A stretch of 64,000 nt of DNA from Anaerolineae bacterium. GTDB lineage: Bacteria; Chloroflexota; Anaerolineae; Aggregatilineales; Phototrophicaceae. Made by a program: the position numbers and the translations under genes. Under the pieces are notes generated by a model, which saw nothing but the letters and a program-made list of their open reading frames with translations, was not told where the DNA came from and ran no database searches. Location: assembly GCA_022824365.1 (NCBI GenBank), contig JAJEAA010000023.1, positions 1-64,000 of the forward strand, read 5' to 3'. Position 1 is the first letter of the stretch, and each line of letters opens with the position of its first letter. Below are positions 1 through 8,207 of the stretch, piece after piece.

Positions 1-126
1 CGGCAGGTTGGCGATGGTGGGGTCGGCCGGGATGAGGTTGGCGATGAGGAAAGCCATCACGGTGATGCCCAGCAGAAGCGGAGTCACCAAGAGGGCGCGG
101 CGTATGAAGTATTGGAAGAAGTTCAT
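1..126 (-). CDS. Peptide-type ABC transporter permease, N-terminal part (DppB family)
   Basis: The frame begins at the ATG at 126 and runs off the left edge, giving 42 residues. It starts with a short positively charged segment (FFQYFIRR) followed by a hydrophobic helix, then LIPADPT, which is the usual opening of DppB/OppB inner-membrane permeases. It would form the channel with a second permease outside the window and take substrate from the binding protein encoded just upstream at 287-1870. The 160-bp gap between the two holds a stem-loop with a T-run. Identification rests on the N-terminus and the context only. Confidence 0.75.
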   Translation of the reverse strand, partial: MNFFQYFIRRALLVTPLLLGITVMAFLIANLIPADPTIANLP

Positions 127-229
127 CGGCTCGGATTGCCAACTCGCTTGTGGACAAGCCTAAGTTTACCACAGCCAACACGGTCTCAAAACAATCGCGC
201 TGATCGATTTGTTTTCCAGGCTAGAGACG

Positions 230-257
230 AAAAAGGGCGAGCACAATGCCCGCCCTT
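230..257 (-). terminator. Stem-loop with T-run between binding-protein and permease genes
   Basis: Read on the minus strand, an 11-bp stem with one wobble pair (arms 247-257 and 233-243), a 3-base loop and a run of five T form a canonical intrinsic terminator. It lies 30 bp after the binding-protein stop and before the permease. It may act as an attenuator that leaves less message for the permease. Confidence 0.7.
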
Positions 258-286
258 GGCATTACTGATGAATGCCGCTGGCGCGA

Positions 287-1870
287 TTACATATCGGCGC
301 GGCTAAGCAGGGTCACATCCAGCGTCCAATGGGGATGGAAGATAAAGCCCTGCAGGTTTGCCAGGTAAGCGGAGGGCTGCTCTGGCACGACAAAGGGCGC
401 GAAGGGACCGTGCTGCTGGTTAAATTCTTGTAGCGCGGTATAGACCTCCATGCGCTCATCGGGATCGCTGGCGGTTCTGGCGCGGGCGATCAATGCTTGA
501 ATATCCTCCGGCACATCTTCCAATTGCCAGTTGTTGCGCTCGGTGGCGACCTTGCCGCCGGGCAGGAAGCTGGTGAAGTCAATGGGATCGAGGATGTCCG
601 GACCCCATAGCCAATAACCCACGCTGTGTTCGCCACTGCGATATTTGGCTAGCTCGACCTGCATTTCGCCCGGGGAGAGGGTGACATTGATGCCGGCTTC
701 GGCGAGATCGGCTTGGATTTTCTGGGCATTGGTATTGAAGCTGACGCCGCCCAGCGCCCAGTCCGGGTATTCCAGATTCATGTCCAGCCCGTCGGCGTAG
801 CCGGCTTCGGCCAGCAGCTCTCGCGCTTTGTCCAGGTCACGCGTGAACGCGCGGTCCTCGCCAAAGGCGGTGAAGAGGCCGACCCACATATTGCTGCCCG
901 GCGTGACGCCGCCCCAAAGGGTCTTGTAGCCTTCATAATCCAGCGCATAGCGAACAGCCAGTTGAACTTTGGGATCGGCGAAGGGACCGCTCTTTTCTTC
1001 ATCGGTGTTCATGATGATGAAGTGCGTCCAATTGCTAAGCCCGCGATAAATCTCGATGCTCTCGTTGCCTACCAGCGAGGCGACATTGTCGCTGGAGAGA
1101 TCCAGCGCAATATCAATTTCGCCCGCTTCCAGCGCCGCTTTTTGCGTTGCTGCTTCGGGCATGTTGATGATGATCACGCGGTCGAAATAGGGCTGCTCGC
1201 CCCAGTAATTCTCGTTGCGGACCAATTCAGTCCGGGCTTGCGGCTCCCATAGCGCCAGCATATAGGGTCCGGAGCCGGCAGAGTGGCTATCCAGGTAGGC
1301 GCCGGCCGCATCGGTTTCAGCCGCGTCCATGGCATCGGTGCCGCCATTCTCGCGCACGACATCAGCGTTGGAGACGCTGAAGACCGCGCTGGTGATCTCG
1401 GACAAGAACGAGGGCCGTGGCTCAACCACAGTGATGGCGACGGTGTCATCGTCAATCGCTTCCAGCGACTCAATCGGGTCGGCGAGGAAAGACGGATTGC
1501 CATCGCGGTATTTCAGGCGGTTGAACGAGAAGACGACATCGTCGGCAGTCACGTCATCGCCATTGGCGAAGACAGCGTCCGGATTCAGCGAGAAGGTATA
1601 GGTCAGACCGTCTTCACTGATCTCCCAGCTATCTGCCAGGCGCGGCAGGATCTGGCTGGCGTCTTCGTCGGGGAAGGTGACCAGTTGGTCATAGACGACA
1701 TGGTTGATCATGTGTCCGGTGCCAGTGAAGCCGTTGGCCGGGTCTAAGGAATCGGTGGATTCGGCATGGCCGATCACCAGAACTTTTTCGTCCTGCGCGA
1801 AGCCGGCGAAGCTGCCGAGCAATAGCGCAAGCAAAGCGACGAGTACAAGCAGGGTGTTTCTTCGATTCAT
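287..1870 (-). CDS. Extracellular solute-binding protein, family 5 (peptide/oligosaccharide type)
   Basis: This 527-residue protein is of normal length for DppA/OppA-type binding proteins. It opens with a Sec signal (charged MNRRN, about 17 hydrophobic residues, then an Ala-rich cleavage region ending near GFAQ) and has no clear lipobox. The mature part starts with the family pattern for DPANGF, YDQLV and LADSWEISEDG, and later has the YALDYEG helix region. It should capture a peptide or oligosaccharide outside the membrane and hand it to the permease whose start lies at 126. An AAGGAGA ribosome site precedes the ATG by 7 bases. The substrate cannot be read from the sequence; the neighbouring Gfo/Idh and amidohydrolase genes suggest a sugar or sugar-acid derivative. 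Confidence 0.9.
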   Translation of the reverse strand: MNRRNTLLVLVALLALLLGSFAGFAQDEKVLVIGHAESTDSLDPANGFTGTGHMINHVVYDQLVTFPDEDASQILPRLADSWEISEDGLTYTFSLNPDAVFANGDDVTADDVVFSFNRLKYRDGNPSFLADPIESLEAIDDDTVAITVVEPRPSFLSEITSAVFSVSNADVVRENGGTDAMDAAETDAAGAYLDSHSAGSGPYMLALWEPQARTELVRNENYWGEQPYFDRVIIINMPEAATQKAALEAGEIDIALDLSSDNVASLVGNESIEIYRGLSNWTHFIIMNTDEEKSGPFADPKVQLAVRYALDYEGYKTLWGGVTPGSNMWVGLFTAFGEDRAFTRDLDKARELLAEAGYADGLDMNLEYPDWALGGVSFNTNAQKIQADLAEAGINVTLSPGEMQVELAKYRSGEHSVGYWLWGPDILDPIDFTSFLPGGKVATERNNWQLEDVPEDIQALIARARTASDPDERMEVYTALQEFNQQHGPFAPFVVPEQPSAYLANLQGFIFHPHWTLDVTLLSRADM

Positions 1871-1919
1871 TTTGATTCTCCTTCAAAAGATACAGAACGG
1901 AAAATTGCTCGCAGACGCG

Positions 1920-1948
1920 AGTATAACGAAAAGCTTCCCGCGCTGCAA
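1920..1948 (-). promoter_or_regulatory. Putative sigma-70-type promoter for the binding-protein gene
   Basis: On the minus strand a TATACT -10 box (1920-1925) lies 17 bp from a weak TTGCAG -35 box (1943-1948). The -10 is about 50 bp ahead of the start at 1870. This suggests the transporter has its own promoter in addition to any read-through from 1994-4616. Confidence 0.45.
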
Positions 1949-1993
1949 TCAACTGGACGAGACTGCCCTTGGCGACAGCCCGCAACGTATTCG

Positions 1994-3034
1994 TCAAAGC
2001 GGGAAGGTCACGCGTCGGCCTTCGCGTGCTGATTGATAAGCGCCGAGGATCATCTCGATACAGACGCGGCCGTCTTGCGCTGTCGCCAGGGGCGGACCCT
2101 CTCCCTTGAGATAATTGACCAGCGGGCGCGGGACGTCTTGAATTCGCGAGCCATGCGGCACAAAAGGAAAATTGAAGCGCTCCCAATCGCCGGCGCCGGC
2201 GCGGTAGAGCTTCAGCGGCGTCGCTTCCGGCGGCGGAATGGTCGAGGGCGCGTCGCCGTAATTCTGGTGAATCGTGCCGGCATCGCCATAGATCTCGGTC
2301 GTGGCTTCGGCCGCCAGTTGCGTCGAGCTGTTGAAGAGGATACCCATCTCGCCTTTGCTGAAACGGTACAATGCGACGCCGTTGTCATCCGGCGCGGAAT
2401 CCGTGACGATATTGTCAATTTCCGCCATCACGCTGACCGGTTTTCCCAACATCCAATAGAACCAGTCGGCCGCGTGCGAGGCATCATCCATGAACATGCC
2501 CATATTCTGGACCGGGTCGATGTGCCAATTGCCCGGGACTGCCCAGTCCGGGTTGAGCAAGGCGGGGATGGCGTGCCGGCGGCGGACCACCGCCACATTG
2601 CCGACCGCGCCTTCGTCAAGCAGCGCTTTCATCTTCTGGTTGATCGGGTCGCCGCGCATCTGATAACACATGCTGAACTTCAGTCCCGTCCGCTCAACCG
2701 CGTCAATAATGGCATCGCAGTCATCCAGGGTCAGCGCCATCGGCTTCTGCAAGAGGACGGCTTTGCCCGCCTCTGCCGCCGCGATGACGTGCTCGGCATG
2801 TCTGTCCGTCGGGCTGGTGACGAAGACGGCATCAATATCATCGCGCGCCAAGAGCCGGTCGAGATCGGGCTCCCAATCCAGGCCGTACTGAGCCGCGCCG
2901 CTCTGCCCGCGCTCGGTGTCATCATCCCAGGCGGCCAGCACTTGGGCATCGTCAAAATCGGCGATGACGCGGCAGTAACTGTTGACATGCCCGTGCGCGA
3001 AACTGATGACGCCGAGGCGAAGGGATTCAGGCAC
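1994..3034 (-). CDS. Gfo/Idh/MocA family oxidoreductase
   Basis: The 346-residue product has the two-domain layout of NAD(P)-dependent sugar or inositol dehydrogenases. The N-terminal Rossmann domain starts at LRLGVISFAHGH. The usual EKP motif reads QKP (LLQKPMAL, around residues 95-102), still with the conserved Lys-Pro that closes the cofactor site. A GNWHIDP...DDASHAADW segment supplies the C-terminal substrate-domain histidines. The start is GTG at 3034, preceded by GGAAGG at good spacing. Only 5 bp separate it from the Rieske gene at 3040, so it is the third gene of a unit with the amidohydrolase and Rieske protein. Substrate unknown. Confidence 0.88.
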   Translation of the reverse strand: MPESLRLGVISFAHGHVNSYCRVIADFDDAQVLAAWDDDTERGQSGAAQYGLDWEPDLDRLLARDDIDAVFVTSPTDRHAEHVIAAAEAGKAVLLQKPMALTLDDCDAIIDAVERTGLKFSMCYQMRGDPINQKMKALLDEGAVGNVAVVRRRHAIPALLNPDWAVPGNWHIDPVQNMGMFMDDASHAADWFYWMLGKPVSVMAEIDNIVTDSAPDDNGVALYRFSKGEMGILFNSSTQLAAEATTEIYGDAGTIHQNYGDAPSTIPPPEATPLKLYRAGAGDWERFNFPFVPHGSRIQDVPRPLVNYLKGEGPPLATAQDGRVCIEMILGAYQSAREGRRVTFPL

Positions 3035-3039
3035 GACTG

Positions 3040-3438
3040 CTAACCTTCCGAAACGAAATCGCTGACATCAACATCGACGATGAGATCCTCGCCATCGACA
3101 AGGACCGGATAGGCCCGCACGCGCATAGCCGGCTCCACCAGACATTCGCCGGTGGCGATATCGAAAGGCCAGCCATGCCAGGGGCAACGGAGGATCTCGC
3201 CATCGCGCTCATAATCGACGAAGCCGTCGGTCACCGAAGGCGGCGCGTGGCTGCTGCTGCGGCCCGCCACCTCGCCGGTGCAAAGAGGACCGCGTTTATG
3301 CGGGCAGATATTGCGCAAGGCGTAAAACTCGCCGTCGATGTTGAAGATGCCGATGCCGGCGCGGCCGCGAAAGGGCACGACTATCTTGCGTCCGCCGACC
3401 GGAATTTCGCCCGCCTTGCCCACCACGATGCCGCTCAC
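3040..3438 (-). CDS. Rieske [2Fe-2S] ferredoxin-like protein
   Basis: This 132-residue single-domain protein carries both Rieske cluster-binding motifs: C45-P-H47 (CPHKRGPLC) and C85-P-W-H88 (CPWHGW). There is no catalytic oxygenase domain and no signal peptide, so it is a soluble electron carrier of the kind that serves dioxygenases or monooxygenases. A loop of about 25 residues between the motifs contains an unusual Ser-rich stretch. The start is GTG at 3438; it overlaps the amidohydrolase stop by 4 bases (GTGA), which indicates translational coupling. Its partner could be the amidohydrolase-linked pathway here, or the PhyH dioxygenase nearby at 5276; neither is proven. Confidence 0.9.
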   Translation of the reverse strand: MSGIVVGKAGEIPVGGRKIVVPFRGRAGIGIFNIDGEFYALRNICPHKRGPLCTGEVAGRSSSHAPPSVTDGFVDYERDGEILRCPWHGWPFDIATGECLVEPAMRVRAYPVLVDGEDLIVDVDVSDFVSEG

Positions 3439-4616
3439 GCGACGACCGCCTCGATCATGTCGTCGCTGATGCGCAACATCTCGAGGGCGTTCTCGGCGAA
3501 GATGCGCCGGCGGCTATGGTCGTCCAGCTTGGGCAGGACAGTGACGGGATCGTTCCAGTCCCAATGCGGGAAATCGGTGCAGAAGACCAGCGTCTCGTCG
3601 GCGTGCAGCATCTCCAGCATTTGATAGACCTGCTCGTTTTTCGGAGGCTCGTGCATGGGCTGCGTGCCAACGCGGATATGCTCGCGGAAGTATTCGCTGG
3701 GCAGGCGCTTGAGCCAGGGCGTTTGATCGCCGATGGCTTTCCAGTCCGCGTCCATGTGCCACATCAGCGGCGCCGCCCACATCTGCTGCACTTCGATCAT
3801 AGCGAATTTGAGATTGGGGAATAGCTCGAAGACGCCTTCGCATATCAACGAGGCGGCTTGGGCGCTGGCCAGGCTGGGGCGGGTCATGCGCGATTCCATG
3901 TAATAGGTCGGGTGCCCGGCCGCCGTCGGCGTCGATCCGGGGCTATGCCCGCCGATATGGGAAACCACCGGCAAGTCATGCTCGGCGCAGGCTTCCCAGA
4001 TCGGATGGTAAACGCGTTGGCCGTAGAGATGGGGCGTCAGCATCGGCATCATGACGGCGACGGTATCTTGGCGGGGCGCCAGGCGATGAATCTCCTTGAC
4101 CGCCAGCGCCGGGTCATTGGGCGCGACCAGGATGGCGTTGACGATACGCGGATCCCGCTCCAGCCAGTGCTCGATCGTGTAGTCGTTGAAAGCGGCGCAC
4201 AAGGCGGCCGCCCAATCCGGATCGGGCAAACCGGCGTAGGAATAGAAGGTGGGCGGTCCCGTGAGCAAGGCGAAATCGATTTGCCAGCGGTCGAGCAATT
4301 CTTTCTGCGTGAATTCGAGCGAGAAGTTGAACTCGCGCTCTTTCAGTTCCGGGTCTTTGAGGTCGGTCCGCAGGCGGCGATAAGGCGCGTTGGCGTAACC
4401 GCTGCCCGGCAGGTGCAAGCCTTGATCGAGCAAGTGTTCCTGGTAGAACTTGGGGAGGTAGGGCAGGAGGTCTTCCGGCTCGCGGTAGTTGTGGTGGACA
4501 TCGCAGTCGACCAGCTTGACGCGCTCGGTGGCTTTGGCGAGCCAGCCGGGTGCGGCGATGGGCGCGGCGCCTTTTTTGCCGATGTGGATTTGCTCGAGTT
4601 TGTCGACTTGTTGCAT
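3435..4616 (-). CDS. Amidohydrolase 2 family (ACMSD-like) metal-dependent hydrolase/decarboxylase
   Basis: The 393-residue protein belongs to the amidohydrolase-2 TIM-barrel family, whose members hydrolyse or decarboxylate cyclic or aromatic acids using one metal ion. Visible marks are the N-terminal metal motif region VDCDVHHN (about residue 37), the LPVVSHIGGHS strand with its histidines, and the C-terminal CTDFPHWDWNDP motif with the metal-binding Asp. Ribosome site GGAG lies 7 bases before the ATG. It is the first gene of the unit with Rieske and Gfo/Idh. A paralogue sits at 46385-47449. The reaction is not determinable. Confidence 0.85.
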   Translation of the reverse strand: MQQVDKLEQIHIGKKGAAPIAAPGWLAKATERVKLVDCDVHHNYREPEDLLPYLPKFYQEHLLDQGLHLPGSGYANAPYRRLRTDLKDPELKEREFNFSLEFTQKELLDRWQIDFALLTGPPTFYSYAGLPDPDWAAALCAAFNDYTIEHWLERDPRIVNAILVAPNDPALAVKEIHRLAPRQDTVAVMMPMLTPHLYGQRVYHPIWEACAEHDLPVVSHIGGHSPGSTPTAAGHPTYYMESRMTRPSLASAQAASLICEGVFELFPNLKFAMIEVQQMWAAPLMWHMDADWKAIGDQTPWLKRLPSEYFREHIRVGTQPMHEPPKNEQVYQMLEMLHADETLVFCTDFPHWDWNDPVTVLPKLDDHSRRRIFAENALEMLRISDDMIEAVVA

Positions 4617-4674
4617 GGTTGGCTCCGATACACTACTATCCCGTTGCTGCTTATAAGTACCGCTTATAGTCCCC

Positions 4675-4815
4675 TCAACTATTTCTTACTTCTGGAGACC
4701 GCTCGCCTAACTGATTTTTGTCACGAATGGCGTTATTCATCCCCATCGCCACCGCCAGATAGGCTTTGTAGTGGACGCCGGACACCCGCACCTCTAACGG
4801 GTTGGTTTCAGTCAT
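4675..4815 (-). pseudogene. Truncated DUF433-like antitoxin remnant
   Basis: A 46-codon frame with an ATG at 4815 begins with residues that match the intact DUF433-like protein at 27720: NPLEVRVSGVHYKAYLAVAM here, NPLDATVAGTHYKAYLVANL there. The match ends after about 25 residues and the rest looks random, so this is the 5' fragment of a relative of that gene. It lies in the gap between the amidohydrolase and a small membrane-protein gene. No toxin partner is visible. Confidence 0.5.
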
Positions 4816-4872
4816 CGTTCGGTAGTCAAGTGGTCATGCTCCTTGCCTGGACCGTCGTTTTGTGAGTCGTCA

Positions 4873-5247
4873 TTATCTATAACGTCGGAAGAAGATGCGA
4901 GCTGATGCAAGCAGAGCGACTGCTAACAGCCATTCCAGCCAATTAAGGAAGTCGCGGAGACGAGGTTGTGCTGACATATTCTCGTCCAAGTGGGCTTGGG
5001 GTGTGGGTAGCATCACGATATATGCAATCATCGCTATCCCCAGCCCGATCCAAATGCCCCGCCGCTGACCTATTTCAGCACCTAACCAGATGGCACCGTA
5101 GCCAATCAGAAACACCAAAGCTGGGTAGCGTAGCGCCTCGCGGATTAAAGGGCCGGCGTCGCCCACTTCAATGTGCAGTATATACGCACTGCCCACTGCG
5201 GCCACAAACATCCCACAAACGGCGAGTACCAGAATCTTCGTTATCAC
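4873..5247 (-). CDS. Small hypothetical membrane protein
   Basis: This 124-residue protein is not recognised. It shows four hydrophobic stretches (about residues 3-25, 42-58, 66-82 and 104-117) separated by short charged loops, and ends in the basic RIFFRRYR, so a small four-helix inner-membrane protein is likely. The start is GTG at 5247 with GGAGG unusually close (3 bases); an internal ATG at 5211 lacks a ribosome site. It is 28 bp downstream of the PhyH dioxygenase gene on the same strand and could be co-transcribed with it. Confidence 0.5.
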   Translation of the reverse strand: MITKILVLAVCGMFVAAVGSAYILHIEVGDAGPLIREALRYPALVFLIGYGAIWLGAEIGQRRGIWIGLGIAMIAYIVMLPTPQAHLDENMSAQPRLRDFLNWLEWLLAVALLASARIFFRRYR

Positions 5248-5275
5248 ACACCTCCGTGGCGATCAAACTCGGACA

Positions 5276-6271
5276 TCATCCTGTGCCCGGCCTTATCTCA
5301 CCCAGGGACCGCTCCCCCTGCTGAATATAGTCCGCCACCGGGCTCTCCACTCGCCCATAGGCGTTCCAGATTTTGAAGCCCAGCAGCGCCAGCAGATCTT
5401 CATCGGCCTCCGCCAGCACCTCCGGCGAAGCCGCCATCGTGAAGTTCACCTGTGTGCGAAACTGCGGCGCGACGAACGTGGTCAAGACGCCCAGCCGCTG
5501 CCCAGCGCTGACGTTGGCGCAGGTGCCATGCCAGATGCGCCCGTCAAAGAGCATGGCGCTGCCGGCGACGCCTTCGGCCGGGATGCTAACCACATCCTTA
5601 TCTCGCTCAGCATCCGGGCGGCGTCCGTAAAGGTGGCTGCGCGGCACGAGGCGGGTGGCGCCGTTGGCTTCGGTGAAGTCGTTGAGCATCCACATCACAT
5701 TTACGACGACCGGCGGCGCGATCATGGCCGGGAAGTCGTCCACGCGGTTGGATAGCTCGCGCGTCAAAGAGCCGGCCGGCACCGGATTGGGCGCGCGATG
5801 GATCGGCTCCGGCATCCACCACTGATCGGTATGCAAATTCATGGCGATGCCGCCCGGTTTGGCGATATTGGCGCCATAGCTCGAAAGCAGATAATCAGCG
5901 CCCAATACATGCCCGACCACCGCGCGCATGGTCGGCTGCTTGAGCAACTCGCGCCAGACCGCGCCCTTGTTGATCAAGAGCCAGACGCGCTGGTTGACGC
6001 CGCCGGCTTTTGCCGAAAAGGCTTCCCGGCGAATGCGTCCCTCTTCGTCGGTGAAGTTGCCCCATTGCTGCTTCGCGCCGCCATCCTCGAAGGCTTCGCC
6101 CCCTTCCAGTTCCGCCTGCGCCTGTTCCAGCAAGCGCTCGCGGGCTGCTGAAACTTGCTCAGGCGCGATGGCGTCCTTAACCAGGCAGTAGCCAAATTCG
6201 TCGATATTGGATTTCAACGTGGCGAGGTCGGTCGTCGGTTGCGGCAGTTCGTCGTGGGTCCAGTCGAACAT
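5276..6271 (-). CDS. Phytanoyl-CoA dioxygenase (PhyH) family Fe(II)/2-oxoglutarate oxygenase
   Basis: A 331-residue protein with the PhyH double-stranded beta-helix signature. The iron facial triad is visible: His147-x-Asp149 in NLHTDQWW and distal His248 in GRIWHGT. An Arg in the following QRLGVLTTF segment is placed to bind 2-oxoglutarate. Such bacterial enzymes hydroxylate diverse small molecules, not necessarily phytanoyl-CoA. The ATG at 6271 is preferred over an upstream in-frame TTG (6283) because GGAG lies 6 bases ahead of it. It is separated from the amidohydrolase/Rieske unit by the small membrane protein and a DUF433 remnant. Confidence 0.9.
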   Translation of the reverse strand: MFDWTHDELPQPTTDLATLKSNIDEFGYCLVKDAIAPEQVSAARERLLEQAQAELEGGEAFEDGGAKQQWGNFTDEEGRIRREAFSAKAGGVNQRVWLLINKGAVWRELLKQPTMRAVVGHVLGADYLLSSYGANIAKPGGIAMNLHTDQWWMPEPIHRAPNPVPAGSLTRELSNRVDDFPAMIAPPVVVNVMWMLNDFTEANGATRLVPRSHLYGRRPDAERDKDVVSIPAEGVAGSAMLFDGRIWHGTCANVSAGQRLGVLTTFVAPQFRTQVNFTMAASPEVLAEADEDLLALLGFKIWNAYGRVESPVADYIQQGERSLGEIRPGTG

Positions 6272-6371
6272 GGGAGGCTCCAAGCGCTCGTGCTATGCTA
6301 TCAAGAGCATACTGAAAGGCGATAAGGTATGCAATTGCCGCCCAGAAACTGCGGAGCGCCCGGGCAATAAT

Positions 6372-6743
6372 TCAACTCAGGATTTCGGTAATCGCAAGGA
6401 GCGCTTGGTTGACGAATTGATCGAGCAACCGCGTCATAAACTGCGCATCTCGTGCCCGCCAATCCAATGATTTTAGGTGATGCGTCATGACGACGCCTTT
6501 TGCCGCAAGCCCCGGCGGCAGAGCAATCTCAAATGCGTTTCGCCTTTGGAGACTGGTAACTGGGCACATAATAATCATACCAGTTCTACGATTGAAGGTT
6601 CGTCGACTCACGACAAGAGCAGGACGATGACTAGCCTGTTCGTGTCCAGCTTGGGGGTCTAAATGTATCCACACCACATCTCCACGCGAAGATAGATATG
6701 GCGCTACCAGACCTCTTTGCCTACCGGCGGGCCCGTATCCCAC
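6372..6743 (-). CDS. mazF: MazF/PemK-type mRNA endoribonuclease toxin
   Basis: The core reads RGDVVWIHLDPQAGHEQASHRPALV, split here as RGDVVWIHLDPQ then AGHEQASHRPALV, which is the classic MazF fold start with its conserved Arg-Gly-Asp and RP-A-V residues. CPVTS follows in the second strand set. MazF toxins cut single-stranded RNA when the antitoxin decays. The ATG at 6743 makes a 123-residue protein and overlaps the end of the antitoxin gene by 40 bp; about 19 residues precede the conserved core, so a shorter product from an unusual start is possible. The family is usually 110-120 residues. Confidence 0.88.
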   Translation of the reverse strand: MGYGPAGRQRGLVAPYLSSRGDVVWIHLDPQAGHEQASHRPALVVSRRTFNRRTGMIIMCPVTSLQRRNAFEIALPPGLAAKGVVMTHHLKSLDWRARDAQFMTRLLDQFVNQALLAITEILS

Positions 6744-6946
6744 TCCTCCGGTTCATAGTCGTCGGGAATACTCTCTAGCAATTCTTCCAAGCTATAGTGT
6801 TTAACAATTGGCGGAATAACGCGCAAGCAGCGCAGGTGCTTTACGAGCTTTACCTTCGCGCCAAAGTCCAAGCCCAGTTCAAGCGCCAGTTCTTTTGGTA
6901 TGCGCAAGGCATAGCTGTCGTCCCACTTCTCGATCTTCGCTTCCAT
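6704..6946 (-). CDS. mazE: MazE-type antitoxin (AbrB/SpoVT fold)
   Basis: An 80-residue protein that opens with the swapped-hairpin DNA-binding pattern of MazE: KIEKWDDSYALRIPKELA, then LGLDFGAKVKL. The acidic C-terminus (ELLESIPDDYEPEEWDTGPP) is the flexible tail that typically wraps around the MazF dimer. Gene order antitoxin-toxin with overlap is the standard arrangement and implies autoregulation by the complex. Confidence 0.88.
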   Translation of the reverse strand: MEAKIEKWDDSYALRIPKELALELGLDFGAKVKLVKHLRCLRVIPPIVKHYSLEELLESIPDDYEPEEWDTGPPVGKEVW

Positions 6947-7150
6947 AATCGAGTTCGCCTCCCATGTTCCTGCAGAACCAATCTAGCGCAATCCGGCATA
7001 ACATGGCAAGCGATGGCTCGCAACCGCATCCGAACGGATCCACCCCAGCGCCGATCTAGACAGCAGATGTTAGCCATTTGCATCCGCATCCGATACAATC
7101 CCGCGCATTGTATTTTTGTATCGCCATTACGAGACCCAAAGAGAGTTGCT

Positions 7151-8155
7151 ATGAGAACCAGAACTGCCTTGATCGGCGCGGGCAGCATGGCGCGCTACCA
7201 CCTGCCCCTCATGATCGAAACTGGCGCTGATATCCGCGTCGTCTGCGAGCCATCGGGGGACAACTATGAACTCGCCGCCGCCAAGCTGGCAGAGCTCGGG
7301 GCGCCGCCGCCGCCCAACGAGCCTGGCCTCGCCGCCATGCTGGACAAATTCAGCGCCGAGCTGGATGCCGTCTTCATCATCACGCCGCATAACCTGCATC
7401 ACGACCAGACCAAGCTCTGCCTGGAAGCGGGCCTGGATGTCCTGCTGGAGAAGCCAATGGTCATGAACGCCGCGGAAGCTCTCAGCCTCATCGAAACGCG
7501 CGATCGCACCGGCAAGCATCTGGTGGTGGCTTTCCAGGGTGGTCTCTCGCCGCAGATCCGCTATGCCGCTGACCTGATCGCATCCGGCGAGCTTGGCGAA
7601 TTGCTGACCGTGACCGGCATGGTCTGGCAAGGCTGGAAGAATGCCACCACCGGCACCTGGCGGCAAATCCCCGAGATGGCGGGCGGCGGCTTCCTCTTTG
7701 ATTCCGGCGCTCACATGCTCAACACCGTCTGCACCCTGGTCGGCGAGGACTTCGCGACAGTGGCCGCCTGGACGGACAACCGCGGCACGCCGGTCGATAT
7801 CAACGGCGTTGTGATGGGGCGGCTGGAATCGGGCGCCTTGGTCACGCTCAACGGCTGCGGCGATTGCATCCCTGGCTTGGAAAACGAGATCTTCATCAAC
7901 CTGACGCGCGGCGCGATCCGCACTGGCATATACGGCGAACGCCTCTTCATCCGCCGCGAGGGCCAAAGCGAAGCGACCGAAGCTGATCTGCCCAAGATGC
8001 GCGGCGCCTGGCAGCAATTCACGCAGGTGCGCGCCGGCGAAATCGATAATCCCTGCCCGCCCGAAGTTGGCTTGCGCATGGCCAAACTCTGGGACGCCAT
8101 CGTCGAGTCGGCGGGCAAAGACGGCCTGCCGGTGCGGACGCTCGGTGTGGGCTAG
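7151..8155 (+). CDS. Gfo/Idh/MocA family oxidoreductase
   Basis: A 334-residue NAD(P)-dependent dehydrogenase. The dinucleotide fold begins TALIGAGSMARYH, the conserved EKP loop is present (LLEKPMVMN, about residue 100), and the substrate domain contains GGGFLFDSGAHMLN with the active-site Asp/His pair. The frame is open further upstream, but homology begins exactly at the ATG at 7151, preceded by a purine-rich AAAGAGAG site. It is only distantly similar to the Gfo/Idh protein at 1994. It stands alone on its strand, so its partners are unclear. Confidence 0.88.
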   Translation: MRTRTALIGAGSMARYHLPLMIETGADIRVVCEPSGDNYELAAAKLAELGAPPPPNEPGLAAMLDKFSAELDAVFIITPHNLHHDQTKLCLEAGLDVLLEKPMVMNAAEALSLIETRDRTGKHLVVAFQGGLSPQIRYAADLIASGELGELLTVTGMVWQGWKNATTGTWRQIPEMAGGGFLFDSGAHMLNTVCTLVGEDFATVAAWTDNRGTPVDINGVVMGRLESGALVTLNGCGDCIPGLENEIFINLTRGAIRTGIYGERLFIRREGQSEATEADLPKMRGAWQQFTQVRAGEIDNPCPPEVGLRMAKLWDAIVESAGKDGLPVRTLGVG

Positions 8156-8207
8156 TTGGCGGCAAGACAGTCGATATTGCGGATTCGGGGAGCGGTTGCC
8201 TTCAAGA

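Noticed and set aside
2033..3043. Long plus-strand frame (336 codons) antisense to the Gfo/Idh gene
   Set aside because: It is a mirror of the high-G+C coding strand; the opposite frame has clear family motifs and a ribosome site.
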